From: Ophiura sarsii
Taxonomy: Eukaryota; Echinodermata; Ophiuroidea; Amphilepidida; Ophiuridae
Direction of reading: 5' to 3'
Length of the DNA: 64,000 nucleotides
Assembly: GCA_035610835.1 (NCBI GenBank)
Contig: CM069457.1
Location: 20,206,658-20,270,657, forward strand
Shown here: piece after piece, positions 43,957-55,986 of the stretch
How the letters are laid out: each line of letters begins with the position of its first letter
How positions within the stretch are numbered: the first letter of the stretch is position 1
The notes under the pieces: model-generated
Databases searched by the model: none
Told to the model about the DNA's origin: nothing
The model's input: the letters and a program-made list of their open reading frames with translations, nothing else
Position numbers and translations under genes: made by a program

Positions 43957-45010
43957 GTCACGCGTTATGAACTCGCCTCCCAATAGGGTGGTGCCGTTAC
44001 ATTTTTTAGCTTCATGCTGTCATTTTCCTCAAATATTTTTAAAACCACAAAAGCTATCTCAACAAATTTGGTATCATGTTAAAGCCCTAATAACAAGCTA
44101 TCTGCCTGCCAAATGGCATTGGTATAGCTAATACAGAAAGGAAGATACAGCTGTTTGATGTTTGGGGACCAGGGGTGGTGCTGGAAGGGGTGTTTCTGGA
44201 AGGGGTGCCGCCTGTACAAACTCAATGGGGATAATCCCATGCTTTGTTCTTTTTACAATAACTAGTCATCCCCTAATGTTAAAAACACAATTTTGGTCCC
44301 ATTTCAAAGGATATTTAGTAGTCATTAAGTATGTGGTTCAACAGACATGTCAACTATTATTAACAACTAATTAATTATGGATAAGACAATGATCATCAGC
44401 TTTCTTCCTATTCGCTACACAGTCAACATGAATAATCAGCCTCAATTTACCTGATTTATAAAAATGACTATAACAGAAAAAGTTTTCAACCTATGATAGC
44501 AAAAGTATACATTTTTGGAAAGCTTGTAACTAGAGGAATTCAGAAATGCAGTTTATATCAGAGAAGGGTTCATCCTTAAACAAATATTTCTGAAAATTCT
44601 AAAAATATATAAAATACAAATTTGAGATATTCACTAGCCGGTATAATTACCATACCGACGTAGTAACGTTGACAAATATATATCATCTAATGGGTAATTT
44701 CATGAGGAATTCAAATATGTAAACAAAATAATGATAGGGATAGGTATACAAAATATATGGATCTCAAAGTAAAAATTAAAAAACTCTGATATTTTCCGTA
44801 CATTTCCGATCATACCATTTTAGTTCTTGGTCGTACTATAATTTTAGTGACATATTTAGTTTCCTCATGCAATTTCCCTTCAGAAAATGTATACTTTTAC
44901 TACCTCAGGGGGGTATACAAGCAAATATAAATGTGTAAAGTTAAATTCATGTCGCGAAAGCCAAAATCCGTGTGTAACGCGAAAGGAGGCGAGCTTAAAA
45001 CACATGACCC
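43957..45010. mobile_element. Candidate DNA transposon inside the inverted-repeat spacer
   Basis: Ends 'gttatgaactcgcctcc' and 'ggaggcgagcttaaaac' are roughly inverted. Interior sequences recur at 38630-39220 and 19545-19880. No transposase frame. Confidence 0.5.
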
Positions 45011-45117
45011 TATACATGTACATGTACATATATATACATGGTGTGTTTAAAAACTCGAATCAGGAATTGTCATCTAGAACCAACAATGGCCAACTGCTCA
45101 CAAAAACCACAACTTAA

Positions 45118-45490
45118 AGGCATATTATGTGATCTTTTCCAGATAGCGCCCTCTATTCATTATTTTTTTTAGAAAGTAGATTTTCTTGCAGATTTACATT
45201 TCTGATCATATATCATACATACATTCCAAGTTACAGAGCGATACGATTCCTAATTACCTCAAAATCATGGTTTTAGAGTGAATTTAGAGTAAAAATATAA
45301 ACTGTCGGAGTTATCCAACAGTTTATTTTCACTCTAAAATCATGATTTTGAAGTAATTAAGAATCGTATCGCCCTGTAACTTGGAATGTATGTACGATTT
45401 ATGATCAGAAATGTAAATCTGCAAGAAAATCTTCTTTTAATTTTTTTTCGATGTTGAGGGCGTTCCCTGGAAAGATCACATAATATACCT
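45118..45490. mobile_element. Palindromic TTAA MITE 'AGGCATATTATGTG', copy 1
   Basis: Flanked by TTAA (45114-45117 and 45491-45494). Almost the whole element folds back on itself: AGGCATATTATGTGATCTTT against AAAGATCACATAATATACCT, and 'gtaacttggaatgtatgta' in the inner arm. Copy 2 at 61474-61850. Confidence 0.92.
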
Positions 45491-45642
45491 TTAACAAAAG
45501 ACCATAAGTAGCAGAACTGTAAAGCAGTGAATTGTAATCAACGTATTGTCTCATTGTACTCCATCTATGCATGTCTTCACAAAAATACTAAGTCATTGAG
45601 GTTGATTTAAATGTTTGTACTATTTATAAACGATTGTGATAA

Positions 45643-46144
45643 CAGGCGCGTAGCCAGCATTGTCATTCCGGGGGGGGGGGGGCAAACATTTTTAAAGCAT
45701 TTTTGTAATAGGTTGCCCCATTTTTTCTTCTTCTAGTCACTTACCTCGTGAATTTAACGTAAGTGGGGGGTGTGGGGGTGGGGGTGGGGTGGGAGGGGCG
45801 GGGGGGGGGGGGGGGGGGGTAGGTCAAAATATTTCGCACAGTCCAAAAAATAAATCGCACAGTAAATGTACTACATGAACAATTTCTCGTCCACATTTCT
45901 CTTCTCTTTCCCCTCTCCTTCCCCTTTCCCTTCTCTTTTTCCCTCTCCTTCCCTTTCCCTTCTCTTTCTCCCTCTCATCCCCCTTTCTCTTCTCTTTCTC
46001 CCTCTCCTTCCCCCTTCTTTCTCTCTTTTCTCCCCTTCTTCTCGTCCCCATTTTTCCGTTTCGCCGTCCCCATTTTAGGTGTCCGGGGGGGGGGGGGGGG
46101 CAGTCTGCCCCCCGCCCCCCCCCCCCCCACTGGCTACGCTACTG
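45643..46144. mobile_element. hAT-type MITE with internal poly(G) and polypyrimidine tracts
   Basis: An 8-bp duplication TGTGATAA at 45635-45642 and 46145-46152 flanks ends CAGGCGCGTAGCCAG and CTGGCTACGCTACTG. Eight-base duplication and CA...TG ends fit the hAT superfamily. Both termini run straight into G/C homopolymers (45671-45682 and 46119-46129). No transposase frame. Confidence 0.88.
45896..46065 (+). repeat. About 170-bp polypyrimidine tract
   Basis: Almost pure C/T ('ccttcccctttcccttctct' and variants), interrupted by only a few purines, lying between poly(G) tracts at about 45801-45819 and 46085-46100. Such mirror-like homopyrimidine DNA can form a triplex (H-DNA). Confidence 0.9.
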
Positions 46145-46316
46145 TGTGATAACATTAAAATTAAAATTAAAAATAGTAGAAAGAGAGAAAAAAAAGAGAG
46201 AAAACCCACATTAAAGACAAAGATAGATTCACTATTTATTCATAGTAAAAACAAAGTTAAGAATTTGATATACACCGTAAATATTTATAAACTTTCCAAA
46301 AGAAGAAGTCTTGAAG

Positions 46317-46405
46317 TGAGATTCGAACCAGGAATTGTCATCTGGAACCTGCGATCACAATTGCCCTAGCCGAAACTGTCGGCTTTACCAATTGATCTAA
46401 ACGGG
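46317..46405 (-). other. tRNA-like sequence, mirror copy in right arm
   Basis: Minus-strand copy of 43245-43335, essentially identical through both A-box-like and B-box-like segments. Confidence 0.5.
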
Positions 46406-46892
46406 ACTGCTATGTCAGATACTGTTTTATAACTACATGTATGATTGATGGGTCGGTATAAATGGACGGCCCTCTATCTTATTGGAAATAAATTGATTTA
46501 ATAGCCATTCAATTATAATTTTTGTGAGACCAGGATTGTAGTGGTTTGCATAGTTACTTTCATTTTGTTGCTTAACTTGATCTACCAACCTAATATGCAT
46601 CATCATAATTCTCCCTTAAATCATGATGAAGGAAACGTTTAAGATTACTGTGTGAAACATTTAAAATAAGCCAATGAATACATTTTGCTGTAGTTAATTT
46701 GTAGTATAAATGTGTTTTAGATTAGAAAATGGTTGGACTATTAAGATCATTACTTTTTACAATCAAATTAATTATGCGCTTGTTTTTAAAAAAAATAAAA
46801 ATAAAGCTTGTATAATTGAGTAATAATTTTACATTCAAGTTTGCATTAATTTCTATATCACTAGGATTTCAAAAGAAATTGCAAAGGGTGTA

Positions 46893-46947
46893 CTTGAGAA
46901 TCGAACCACCAACCTCGTGATACTGAAGTTACCAATTGAGCAATTCG
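46893..46947 (-). other. Damaged tRNA-like sequence, mirror copy in right arm
   Basis: Minus-strand copy of 42701-42762 lacking about 7 bases between the A-box-like segment and the anticodon-like loop. Confidence 0.5.
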
Positions 46948-47149
46948 TCTGTCCATGAAATTATTTAGATAGTAATACAACTTTATCGTATTGAATATCG
47001 AATACACTAAACTCATTCGTGCTAATATCTCTAGTCTAGATCAAAAGAGGGCGCTCATACCTTTTTATCTATTTTCAGCTTGTTAACTATTAGTCAATGG
47101 GGGCTTATAGATGAAGTTTAACGGTATTTAGGTAAGCTTTGTCTCTTTC

Positions 47150-47405
47150 TTTTTGCCGGACCCACCCGACGGATCATAAATTCCATCCACAAATTCAAAT
47201 TTGTTTTCAATTATTATAAAAACGGGAATACTCGGACCAGTACGGTAGTTTGAAAACGATTTATTTAAGCAAACTAATTATATCACGCAGGAAAGAGTAA
47301 ACGGGTCAACATTTTTGTTTTAAATATTTAAATGCCGACCCTATTTTTCGAAATTTTTGGGTCGGTCACTGAGGGCAAAACTAAATAAATTTGTTGGCCT
47401 TACGA
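47150..47405. mobile_element. GGTCGG-family element
   Basis: 'gccggacccacccgacggat' at the left and 'tttttgggtcggtcactgag' with 'aaatttgttggcctta' at the right. Terminal inversion is weak, so this is a decayed member. Confidence 0.5.
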
Positions 47406-47649
47406 AAAAATTAGCGATTAGGCCTACGTAAGAGTAGTCAGGGATCACTTCCATCCAAGTTTGTATATTTAACAGATTTTCACTTGCGCGGATGGTCAGT
47501 TGTCAATAGCCAGTATAATGTTTAATCATGTGATAAATGCGTTTCTTCATGCTATAAGAGTACCGAGTAATATTAATCGTAACAATCATTACAACAACTA
47601 GAAAACAAAACAGGAGTAATTCTGTTATACCCTTCACAGAGGTATTCAT

Positions 47650-48498
47650 TAGGGCGGGGCGTAAATAGGGAAGGTATTTTGTTCAAATCGGCCATGGTCA
47701 AAATGTATTCCACTTGACCCCACATAATCAAATATGCACTTTAAAAAAAAAATCGGAGGGGGTCTTCAGACCCCACCACTACCCTTTATCCCCCTATAGG
47801 GGAATACATGGTAAAATTGCCAAATTGGTGCAGCGAAATTATGTTTCGACCTAAAACAAATTGAAACATAATTTTTTCAGCACAATTCATTTCTATAAGG
47901 TACCCATAATGACATACTAAAAGTCTGAAAATATCAGAGTGTTAGAAATATGATGATTTGCATAAACTTAAATCGGCCGCTTATTTGAGCATTTTCATTG
48001 TTTTGGACTTATTTCTTATCTTAGATAGTTGTTATGGCACTTTAAATAGCTTCAGCATATATTTTATGAATGTATAAAGTCTCAAAGGACATACAGAGAC
48101 ATATCTGCCCTAATATGCGTGTCTTAAATTGCATAAATAAAAAATGGCCGCCAAAATGTTCAAATTAGCGGCCATTTTAAGTTTATGCAAATTAGGCATA
48201 TTTCTACCTCTCTGATATTTTCGGACTTTTAGTATGTCATTATGGGGACCTTATAGAAATGCATTGAGCTGAAAAAAATATGTTTCAATTTGTTTTAGGT
48301 CGAAACATAATTTCGCTGCACCAATTTGGCAATTTTACCATGTATTCACCTATAGGGGGATTAAGGGTAGTGGTGGGGTCTGAAGACCCCCCTCCGATTT
48401 TTTTTAAAGTGCATATTTAATCATGTGGGGTCAAGTGGAATACATTTTGACCATGGCCGATTTGAACAAAATACCTTCCCTATTTACGCCCCGCCCTA
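47650..48498. mobile_element. hAT-type foldback element, 849 bp, TIRs about 340 bp
   Basis: Flanked by an exact 8-bp duplication GTATTCAT (47642-47649 and 48499-48506). Ends TAGGGCGGGGCGTAAATAGG and CCTATTTACGCCCCGCCCTA are perfect inverses, and inverted similarity continues for about 340 bp ('tggccatggtc', 'gaccccaccactaccctt', 'cgaaacataatttcgctgca'). The TAGGG start and 8-bp duplication fit hAT. No transposase. The clean duplication suggests recent insertion. Confidence 0.92.
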
Positions 48499-48506
48499 GT
48501 ATTCAT

Positions 48507-49420
48507 ATTGCATGATTTTTAAGAACGACGCATACTACCGATGAAGGTGTGTAGGGTAATATAACTCATTGAGAGCGAGTTCCATTGCAAAATGGTACTA
48601 GGGACACTGTTGAGACTTAACATCATATTTATTTTCATTTTCATGTGATAAAAAGATAAAACGATGTGTTCAAATTGGCGATAGTAAATTTAACTTTGAC
48701 TGATATCAAGTTTAAAATGTGATGACAATAACCTTGACGACTTTGTTAATATCTGATGGCACATATTATTATAAAAGAAAAAATAGAAGAAATCACTGAG
48801 TTAATGAATGTTTTCTTTGATAAAAGTGTTGATTGATTTTCAATGGTCATTATAGCATACATTTAAATCAGCGAGCACCCGAAAAAAAAACACCGTGGGA
48901 CCATAAGATGGGCGATATTTACACACCGTAATCACACAAAAATAAGACACTACATCCCTTGGTTATCGCCCCACACAATACAATGCGTGACTGTGACATA
49001 GTTTCCCACAACACAAACTGGCACGAAAAACGGACATACAATCAAATTGACAGTACCAATCTCAACAGACATTCCAATCTCAACTGACGGTGCCAACAGA
49101 GAGCCATGCAATCACAACAAAGTGCCAATTTCAACCGACACGACTCAAATAAGGTGGGGGAGGGGGTGAACCACAACCGACAAAGTTGCAGTGCCAATTT
49201 CAACAGACACAACTTTTTTTTTTTTTTGGGGGGGGGGGGGGGCGATGCATGATAAACATGCCATGCTCATTGTTGCGCGTATTAAGTAGGGACATTTGAA
49301 CGTGAATTATTATGATAATCAAACACCACTTCAGTGGAAGTCTCCCCAGGAATAAATGGTGCATGCTAGGAAATACCAAAACAAGAGGCTTGCTAATACC
49401 AGGAAAACAGAAGCCGCTCA
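48507..49420. other. Intergenic, low-complexity only
   Basis: 49010-49210 has loosely repeated 'caatctcaactgac' / 'caatttcaacagac' phrases, then T13 and a poly(G) tract at 49228-49242. No gene seen. Confidence 0.5.
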
Positions 49421-49423
49421 AAA

Positions 49424-49675
49424 CCTAATTTGCATGTGATTCTATTATCGGCTAACAAGGCGCTAGCCGCTAATACTAGCGGCTGGCTAGCAAGAAACGG
49501 TAGAAACATGCTAGCATGAAAACAGTAGCGGCTAAGAAGTCGCTAATACTATCAGATGGCTAGCAATAAACGGTAGCGACTTGCTAGTAACTAATTTGCA
49601 TAAACAGTAGCTGCTAACTAGCCGCTACTAATTAATTTGCATGTGATTTTATTAGCAGCCGCTAGCATCAAGTAT
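49424..49675. repeat. GCTAGC / AGCGGCTA motif cluster
   Basis: About 15 occurrences of GCTAGC, AGCGGCTA, TAGCCGCTA or close variants in 250 bases, in both orientations. The cluster is bounded by direct repeats of 'aatttgcatgtgattctatta' type (about 49424 and 49634). The nested palindromes give the region many alternative foldings. Confidence 0.8.
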
Positions 49676-51100
49676 TTTGCTATGAAGAAGGTTAATTCAA
49701 TTATTTTTTGCATAATTATGATACCTAAGACAATAAGTTTAATCCCTGTGTAATTTAAAATATGTAGTATAAAAGGAAAGAGTAAGGGGAAGCAATTGAA
49801 TAAAAAGTATACAAATATCAGTCAGTATTTCAAATAGCCCATTTTCACTGACAAAGTCCCAGTCACTGAGTCACTAATGTTTAAACTTAACGACAAGTTT
49901 GACTAGGAGATCGAGAGTGAATGACATATTTCCAAAAAAAAATAAATGTTTTATTTACCATTATTTCCGATGAAACTGCGATGTGAAAATGATTGTTTTT
50001 AAATTGTTTATTTAGCATTATTATTATCGTGATTTTAGCACTAGGGATCTGCCACATCAAGTCATTTGTATTGACGTTGCATTTTTTCTTTTAATATCTT
50101 AAAGACAAGTTCACCTCGTTCAAAAATTGCCATCTTGACATTATATTTCACGCATCATTTGGTCTTAAATGTTAACATAATATAGCGGTCACAAATTAGA
50201 ACAGTTTATCTGCTTATTAAACATAAGCTTCTATATATTTAATGGAACAGGGTAAAATTACGAATGGCGACAAATGTAAACAAGTAATTTATAACAAAAA
50301 AACAACAACTTGAACTTTACCAAATGTATGTAACTTTGACCTTCAATCGTTTTGAAAACATAATGAATCAAACAAAATCCAAGCTCATCAAAATCCGCTC
50401 AGATTGACATATATGTGATAACCAGGATGTAATTGGTTGGGGATTGGCGGCCATTTTGTAAATATGCTAGTTAGGACCTGGTAATTGGTAACATAACATT
50501 CTCTAATGATTGACCCACCCTAGGTGTGATCAAACTCTTGTTAGAAGCTAGTTTTAGCGAAGTTTATTGAAACCCTATATTATTTCCTACTAGGAGACTA
50601 AACTGTCACGTCAATGAACACTCGCATTCAACATAGCGCATGACCATTATTGGTATGATAAGTATTTTGGTTGCGCTACGGGGGCGCTACCGGCAACCAT
50701 GGGGCAATCATCAAATCTCCACATCGTTCTAAATTGTTAAATTGTTCCCAGTTTCAGAATAAAATACATTTAAATGTCAAAACAGAATATTATAACAGTA
50801 TAGCACGCTACCCAGAAAGTAGGTTAATATGTGTCACCGTAAGCCTTAGGGAAACATTTACAAGGCGTCCTAGTACCATGTTGAAAATGAAATGTTACAA
50901 AAGTACGTATTAATCTAAGAAAGCGGCTGATATGTTTCCAGCTTGTTGTGATAGTTTTATCAGGAAACCTTTCGAAGTGTCATGACATTACCGGAAAACA
51001 AAGGAAACTGGGTTTTCCTTTGGATCATATTGGAAATGATAAACATGACACCACGACATTAAATTACAAATTGCTGCAAATGAAAGTGACAATCGTTTAG
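49676..51100. other. Intergenic, nothing recognised
   Basis: AT-rich sequence without repeat ends or protein-like frames. Confidence 0.4.
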
Positions 51101-51103
51101 AAT

Positions 51104-51181
51104 CACTTTCCATGCGGCTGTTGTTTTACCATTATACAAAACAGATTTTTCGTCCCAACTTTAAAAGTCTATCTCAAGAAT
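51104..51181. mobile_element. Partial copy of the 'CGCGGCAGGCG' TTAA MITE
   Basis: 'cactttccatgcggctg' is the terminus, followed by 'acaaaacagatttttc' and 'tctcaagaatta' as in the reverse of 21656-21906. It stops where the retroelement tail begins. Confidence 0.65.
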
Positions 51182-51184
51182 TAA

Positions 51185-53330
51185 ATAGTAATAATAATAA
51201 TAATAATGACAGCTTTTAATGCGCCAATATTCAACAAAACTGTTGCTCCAAGCGCATTGACACAACATTGCAAAACAAAAAAGGTACAAAAAAGCGAATG
51301 AAGGAGAACAGTCATCACTTCAACATAACAAACAAAAGGGGGTAGCGTTGACATGCTTGAACCAATGACAATCCCCACTCACAATCTGAACAAAGCCATA
51401 AAATAAAAACATACACATTAAGAACATGATACTGAATTCACAAAAAACACATTAATCAATGAAATCACTCTCAGATTTCATAATTAAAGTCTTTAAACAA
51501 TGTTTTGAATGAATCCAGATTCTGCAGTTTTTACAGACTCTGGAAGCTTATTCCATAATCGAGGTGCAGCACATATATAGAAAAGAACGTGATCCACAGG
51601 ATTTTGCAAATCGCGGTTAAGTGAAAAGTATTTTGCTGTTCGAACGCAATTGTCTTTCTTGCTTGTATGGAGTTTGAAGATTTGCGATATACAATGGTGA
51701 CATATTAAGAGTTGATCTATAAACATAAATAAGTATTTGGAAGATAATTCTGTTCTTTATTGGAAGCCAATGTAGATATCTTAGGACTGATGTGGTATGC
51801 TCAGTTCGTTTGGTGCGTGTGATGATTCTAGCAGCTATATATATATTTTGTAAGCGACCGAGACGCTTGATCTGGAGATTCGGGAGTCCATAAAGCAAAG
51901 AATTTCCCATGTCAAGGCGCGATGTAACAAACGCATGGACGAGTAGTTCAGTAGCATCATTTATGAGTTATTTTCTGATAAGTCCTATGTTACGAAGATG
52001 AAAAGAAGATGATTTGCAAATCTTAGAAATATGATGATTCAGTGTCATGTCCATATCAAAATAAGCGCCTAAATTGCGACCTTTACTTGCTGGAACAATA
52101 GAAGAATTCCCAATACGTAAATGGTGTATATTTACGTTGTCATGTAGACATTTAGATCCAAATACAATTAATTCGCTTTTGTCATCGTTCAGTTTCAAAA
52201 AGTTGTCAGTCATCCACTCGCGTAATTCAGTAACACATGATTCCAGCTTATTTACAATCAGCATCAAGTTTTGAGTAGGCTTGAAAGACACATTTGCGAG
52301 TCGTCGGCATAGGAATGACAATCAAGATTGTATTTGCACATAATTTCACCGAGGGAACATGTAGGCCTATACAAAGAGAATAAAACCGGTCCAAGCACAT
52401 TACCTTGAGGCACACCATATTGAAGGTTAGATGGAGCAGAACATTTATCATGAATTTGAACAAATTGAGATCTATTCAACAAATAAGATGCAAACCATTA
52501 AAGCACTGTTCCGTTTAATCCAAGTTGCTGAAGACGCTTGATTAAAAAACAATGATCCACAGTGTCAAAAGCAGCTGATAGATCAAGGAGAACGAGAGAG
52601 CAAGTCTACCACGATCCATCGCTGATAGAATGTCATTTTTCACTTTGAGTAGTGCAGTCTCTATGCTATGGTTGGTACGATAGGCGGACTGGCGATGATC
52701 AATAATGTTGTTAAACTGAAGATGAGGCAAAATTCTGGAAAGTACAATGCGCTCGAAAAGTGTTGACAGAAATGGTAGATTTGATACCGGGCGGTAGTTC
52801 TTCAGAATTTCATGGTCGAGACTAGGTTTCTTTATACGTGGGCGAATAAGCGCAGTCTTAAAAGTTGATGGGAAAATTCCAGAGGAGAGAGATTGGTTAA
52901 TTATCTTTGTAATTATTGGGAGAATAACACGTGAGTAGTCTTTCAGTAAATTTGTAGGCACTGGAACAAGGTTACAGCTTTTGGTTGGTGAACGATTCAA
53001 GAGTTTTGATACTTCGTCTTCCGTAGCACATTCACACGAAGTGAGGTTGGCGTCATTTGCATCAAATGATATATCCGATAGCACACATGAATGGTCAGTA
53101 AAGCCATCATGGATTATTCGAATCTTGTCACTGAAAAAGGTGCAAAACTTATCAGCAAGATGCTCATTCGAATCACATTTAGGTAGTGGTTGTTCTTTTT
53201 TGCGATGAAGTAGTTGGTGCAGTAACCATATTACTCTCAGATAACGGAATTGGACAAGACAACAAAATGTGATAGCTAGACGTACGGCTATTTGCTGAGA
53301 GGATTTATTCCTTAAATACACAATATACAA
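51185..53330 (-). mobile_element. 5'-truncated, frame-broken CR1/L2/Jockey-like non-LTR retrotransposon
   Basis: Minus-strand segments, in order from high to low coordinates, cover the RT domain. 52542-53330 has DHEILKNYRPVSNLPFLSTL, FERIVLSRILPHLQFN and HRQSAYRTNHSIETALLKVK. 52264-52482 has QYGVPQGNVLGPVLFSLY and the catalytic YADD box at 52300-52311. 51968-52321 has WMTDNFLKLNDDKSELIVFG. 51493-51910 has the C-terminal block (LHWLPIKNRIIFQIL, PRLWNKLPESVK). Frames change at least four times, so it is inactive as it stands. The endonuclease region is missing. The 3' end is a (TTA)n tail at 51186-51207. Confidence 0.93.
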
Positions 53331-54010
53331 AATTTATATTGATTAATTGATGATAATTTCATTACATAGGTTCGAAACACATGTGGGACCAATAGTCCCA
53401 TAATTAAAAGATTATAATAAGACTTTAGATAAATACCGACTGTTTCGGTTAATCAAATCTGAAGGCCTAGTAAAAGTACCAGAAAACCTAAATTTCAATG
53501 GCGGATCTGATACCGCCCAACTTGATAATATAATATGACCTCTGTCAGAATTCTAATTCAATAATTATAAGTCTCCCATGGAGACATCCATAGTGTTTAC
53601 ATTTTTGAAATGAAATGGATAAATAGAAGAGCTTGGTATAATCGAAATTAACTAATTATCACAATCGTATTTTTAATTAGCCAATAAGTATATCACTTTT
53701 GTCTTTAATAATTACTCGTTTATGATATTTATGATAGTAAAGAGTCAATAATTGGGATTTAAACCCATAAATGTTAAAGATCCATCCACCAACACCACAC
53801 TACAGCCACGTACCACCTACATGTACATTGATTCTTACCCAACAGAGAACTTCACCAGTTCTATAGAGGGGTGACGGAACCCAAGATTCACAACGAACAG
53901 GGGCTCTAGCAACTAACAAACATGGTCCACGCAAAGGAGATATAGTGGGGGACCAAGATACACACTAATATGGTCCAACATCTCCGGGAACATTAACAAT
54001 TGTTTTCTTC
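53331..54010. other. Intergenic, nothing recognised
   Basis: AT-rich. No protein-like frame or repeat end identified. Confidence 0.4.
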
Positions 54011-54014
54011 TTAA

Positions 54015-54359
54015 AGGTAGATGACCCGATCACGTTTTCGTAACACAGAATTATTTCAAACATACGGAGATTTTCATATCATATGAAAGCTTGTATTTTT
54101 CTCATCATCATACTAAAATTTGACGGCCTAAATCGGTATAATTACGGAGAAATCGATGAAATAACGTCGAATTACCGCGAATGGTGGTAACCACCGATAT
54201 AGTTTGTGTACTACTCAATGGGTACAGTTCACAGCATCTTGTGCGTCTAAAATAAGAACCATTATAGCTATGCAACTCAAACTTTGGAGCACGACTTTTT
54301 TAAGGATGACCTTTCATGTAGAATAGAAAACTTCAAGTTGAAAATCGGAACATCTACCT
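54015..54359. mobile_element. TTAA MITE 'AGGTAGATG' family, copy 2
   Basis: Flanked by TTAA (54011-54014 and 54360-54363), ends AGGTAGATG and CATCTACCT, same length as the copy in the last EPRS1 intron with only scattered substitutions ('gaaagcttgtatttt' for 'gaaagctcgtatttt'). Confidence 0.92.
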
Positions 54360-54363
54360 TTAA

Positions 54364-55375
54364 ATAAACCCAGAACTTCCTATTGTGTTAAGGGGGAAAT
54401 CAATAAAGGGAAATAAATAGCTTAAAATAATAAATAAATAAACTAAACTAACCCTATTTGGAATGGAATGTCAATAAAAAACCATGTAGCCAGAGGTTCG
54501 GAATGGAAGGTGGGCGGGGAAAATGAAATACTGACACCGAGGAACGGACCAGCAAAACAAAAACAAGCAAAAACTAAACAATTTATATGTCTAAAAATAA
54601 AATAATAAAAATAATTTAAATACCATCCTAATAAATTAACAATGGAAATTGTAATAAAAAATAAATTACTTTTTTTAAATCAATTGGGTGGGTGGGTGTT
54701 GCGTTTCTAAACCATCCTCTCAGCAAGCAAACCAACACTGGTGCCAGAACGAAAAATCCGCGGCCCATTGCACGGTTGTCAATAGCAGTGAGATGCTACC
54801 CAGAAAGCAACCTGTCACTTCAGTTTCATGGAGTAAACGAGTTCGATCGAGACTGCCCTCTCTCAATTTTTACTATGCATGTTTGTGATTATTTTATTGA
54901 TTTCTCATTATGATTCTATGGTAAGGAAACTTTAAATAAAACATTATGTGAAATTTGCGTTAAGCCATGCACGTTTAACTTCTAATACAATTGGAGCGAA
55001 GTAGCTTTTGAACACAATAAAGATATTCAATATTCAAAAGAAGTAGTTTTGTGCTGAACATGGTCAGTGGTGGATTTATTTTTGTTTCCAAAAGAAAATA
55101 TTTAACCAAACTTGCAGTCTATCATAGTTATACATAAAAGTCCGTTATAACTTTGAGAAATGTCAATCAAATGACTACAATATCTAAATTAAACGTAAAA
55201 GAGTCTGGTGTTTTTGTACACAGTATTTTCTAATGTAGATGGTTGTAAATCTGGTTGTTGATTGTTCCAGTTTAGCCGGTAGGCTGCGATTACCAAAAAT
55301 TGGAAGCAGCTTTTCTTTATGATGAAGTATGTGTTTTACGGAATAAACTAGCTCCCAGACACTGTTATAGATAAC
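54364..55375. other. Intergenic, nothing recognised
   Basis: AT-rich with scattered short reading frames that show no family signature. Confidence 0.4.
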
Positions 55376-55377
55376 CG

Positions 55378-55660
55378 CATGATACTGGCACGTTAAATGG
55401 GCTCGATACTGGTACAGATTTAATGTTCCGGTCGTATCGAGCGATACCGGAACTATTTATATTCCAGTATTAGGTTATACTGATACACATCTACCAGTAG
55501 TGATTGGTCCTAGTATTGAACAATACTGGTACATTATTGTGTTCAAGTATCGGGCGATACTGGAACATTTTATATGTTCAAGTATCGCCTGAGACTGGCA
55601 TACTGACTTTGTACCAGTATCGAACGATACTAGTTGTTCCAGTATCGGACGATATGTTCA
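55378..55660. repeat. Cluster of GATACTGG / CCAGTATC motifs
   Basis: About ten copies of GATACTGG, CCAGTATC or one-base variants lie in both orientations within 280 bases, often with TGTTC or GAACA beside them and sometimes paired head to head ('ccagtatcgaacgatact'). No fixed period. Confidence 0.75.
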
Positions 55661-55767
55661 ATGTGTCATAAGAATCAGTTTTAGAGCTTTCATTATCAAA
55701 TAATGGCAAATTTACTTAGGCATGTGACATTCTGCTTTGGGCGCTTATCATATGCAGAGAACTACGT

Positions 55768-55986
55768 AATTAGAATTGCCAGTCAGTGTCTAATTGAACA
55801 TAATCAAAACAATTCATAATAATCTACCTACTAAATGTCGATCTACTTACTAAATGTCGATATTTAGTTCAATTTGTAATTATAATTGCCAGCCAGTGTG
55901 TAATTGAACATAATCAAAACAATTCATAATAATCTACCTACTAAATGTCGATCTACCTACTAAATGTCGATATTTAGTTCAATTTG
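55768..55986. repeat. Tandem duplication, about 109-bp unit
   Basis: 'gtaattagaattgccagtca' to 'gatatttagttcaattt' is repeated immediately with three or four changes. Each unit has an inner direct repeat 'tactaaatgtcgat'. Confidence 0.9.

Larger units (their letters stand above)
46215..47128 (-). repeat. Right arm of the 4.6-kb inverted repeat
   Basis: Reverse complement of 42524-43430. Differences are few in the outer 800 bases: a deletion of about 7 bases in the outer tRNA-like sequence and single substitutions. It carries mirror tRNA-like sequences at 46317-46405 and 46893-46947. Confidence 0.92.

Noticed and set aside
45824..46078. Open frames rich in Ser/Pro/Phe (+) and Arg/Lys/Glu (-)
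   Set aside because: Both are readings of the polypyrimidine tract inside a MITE.
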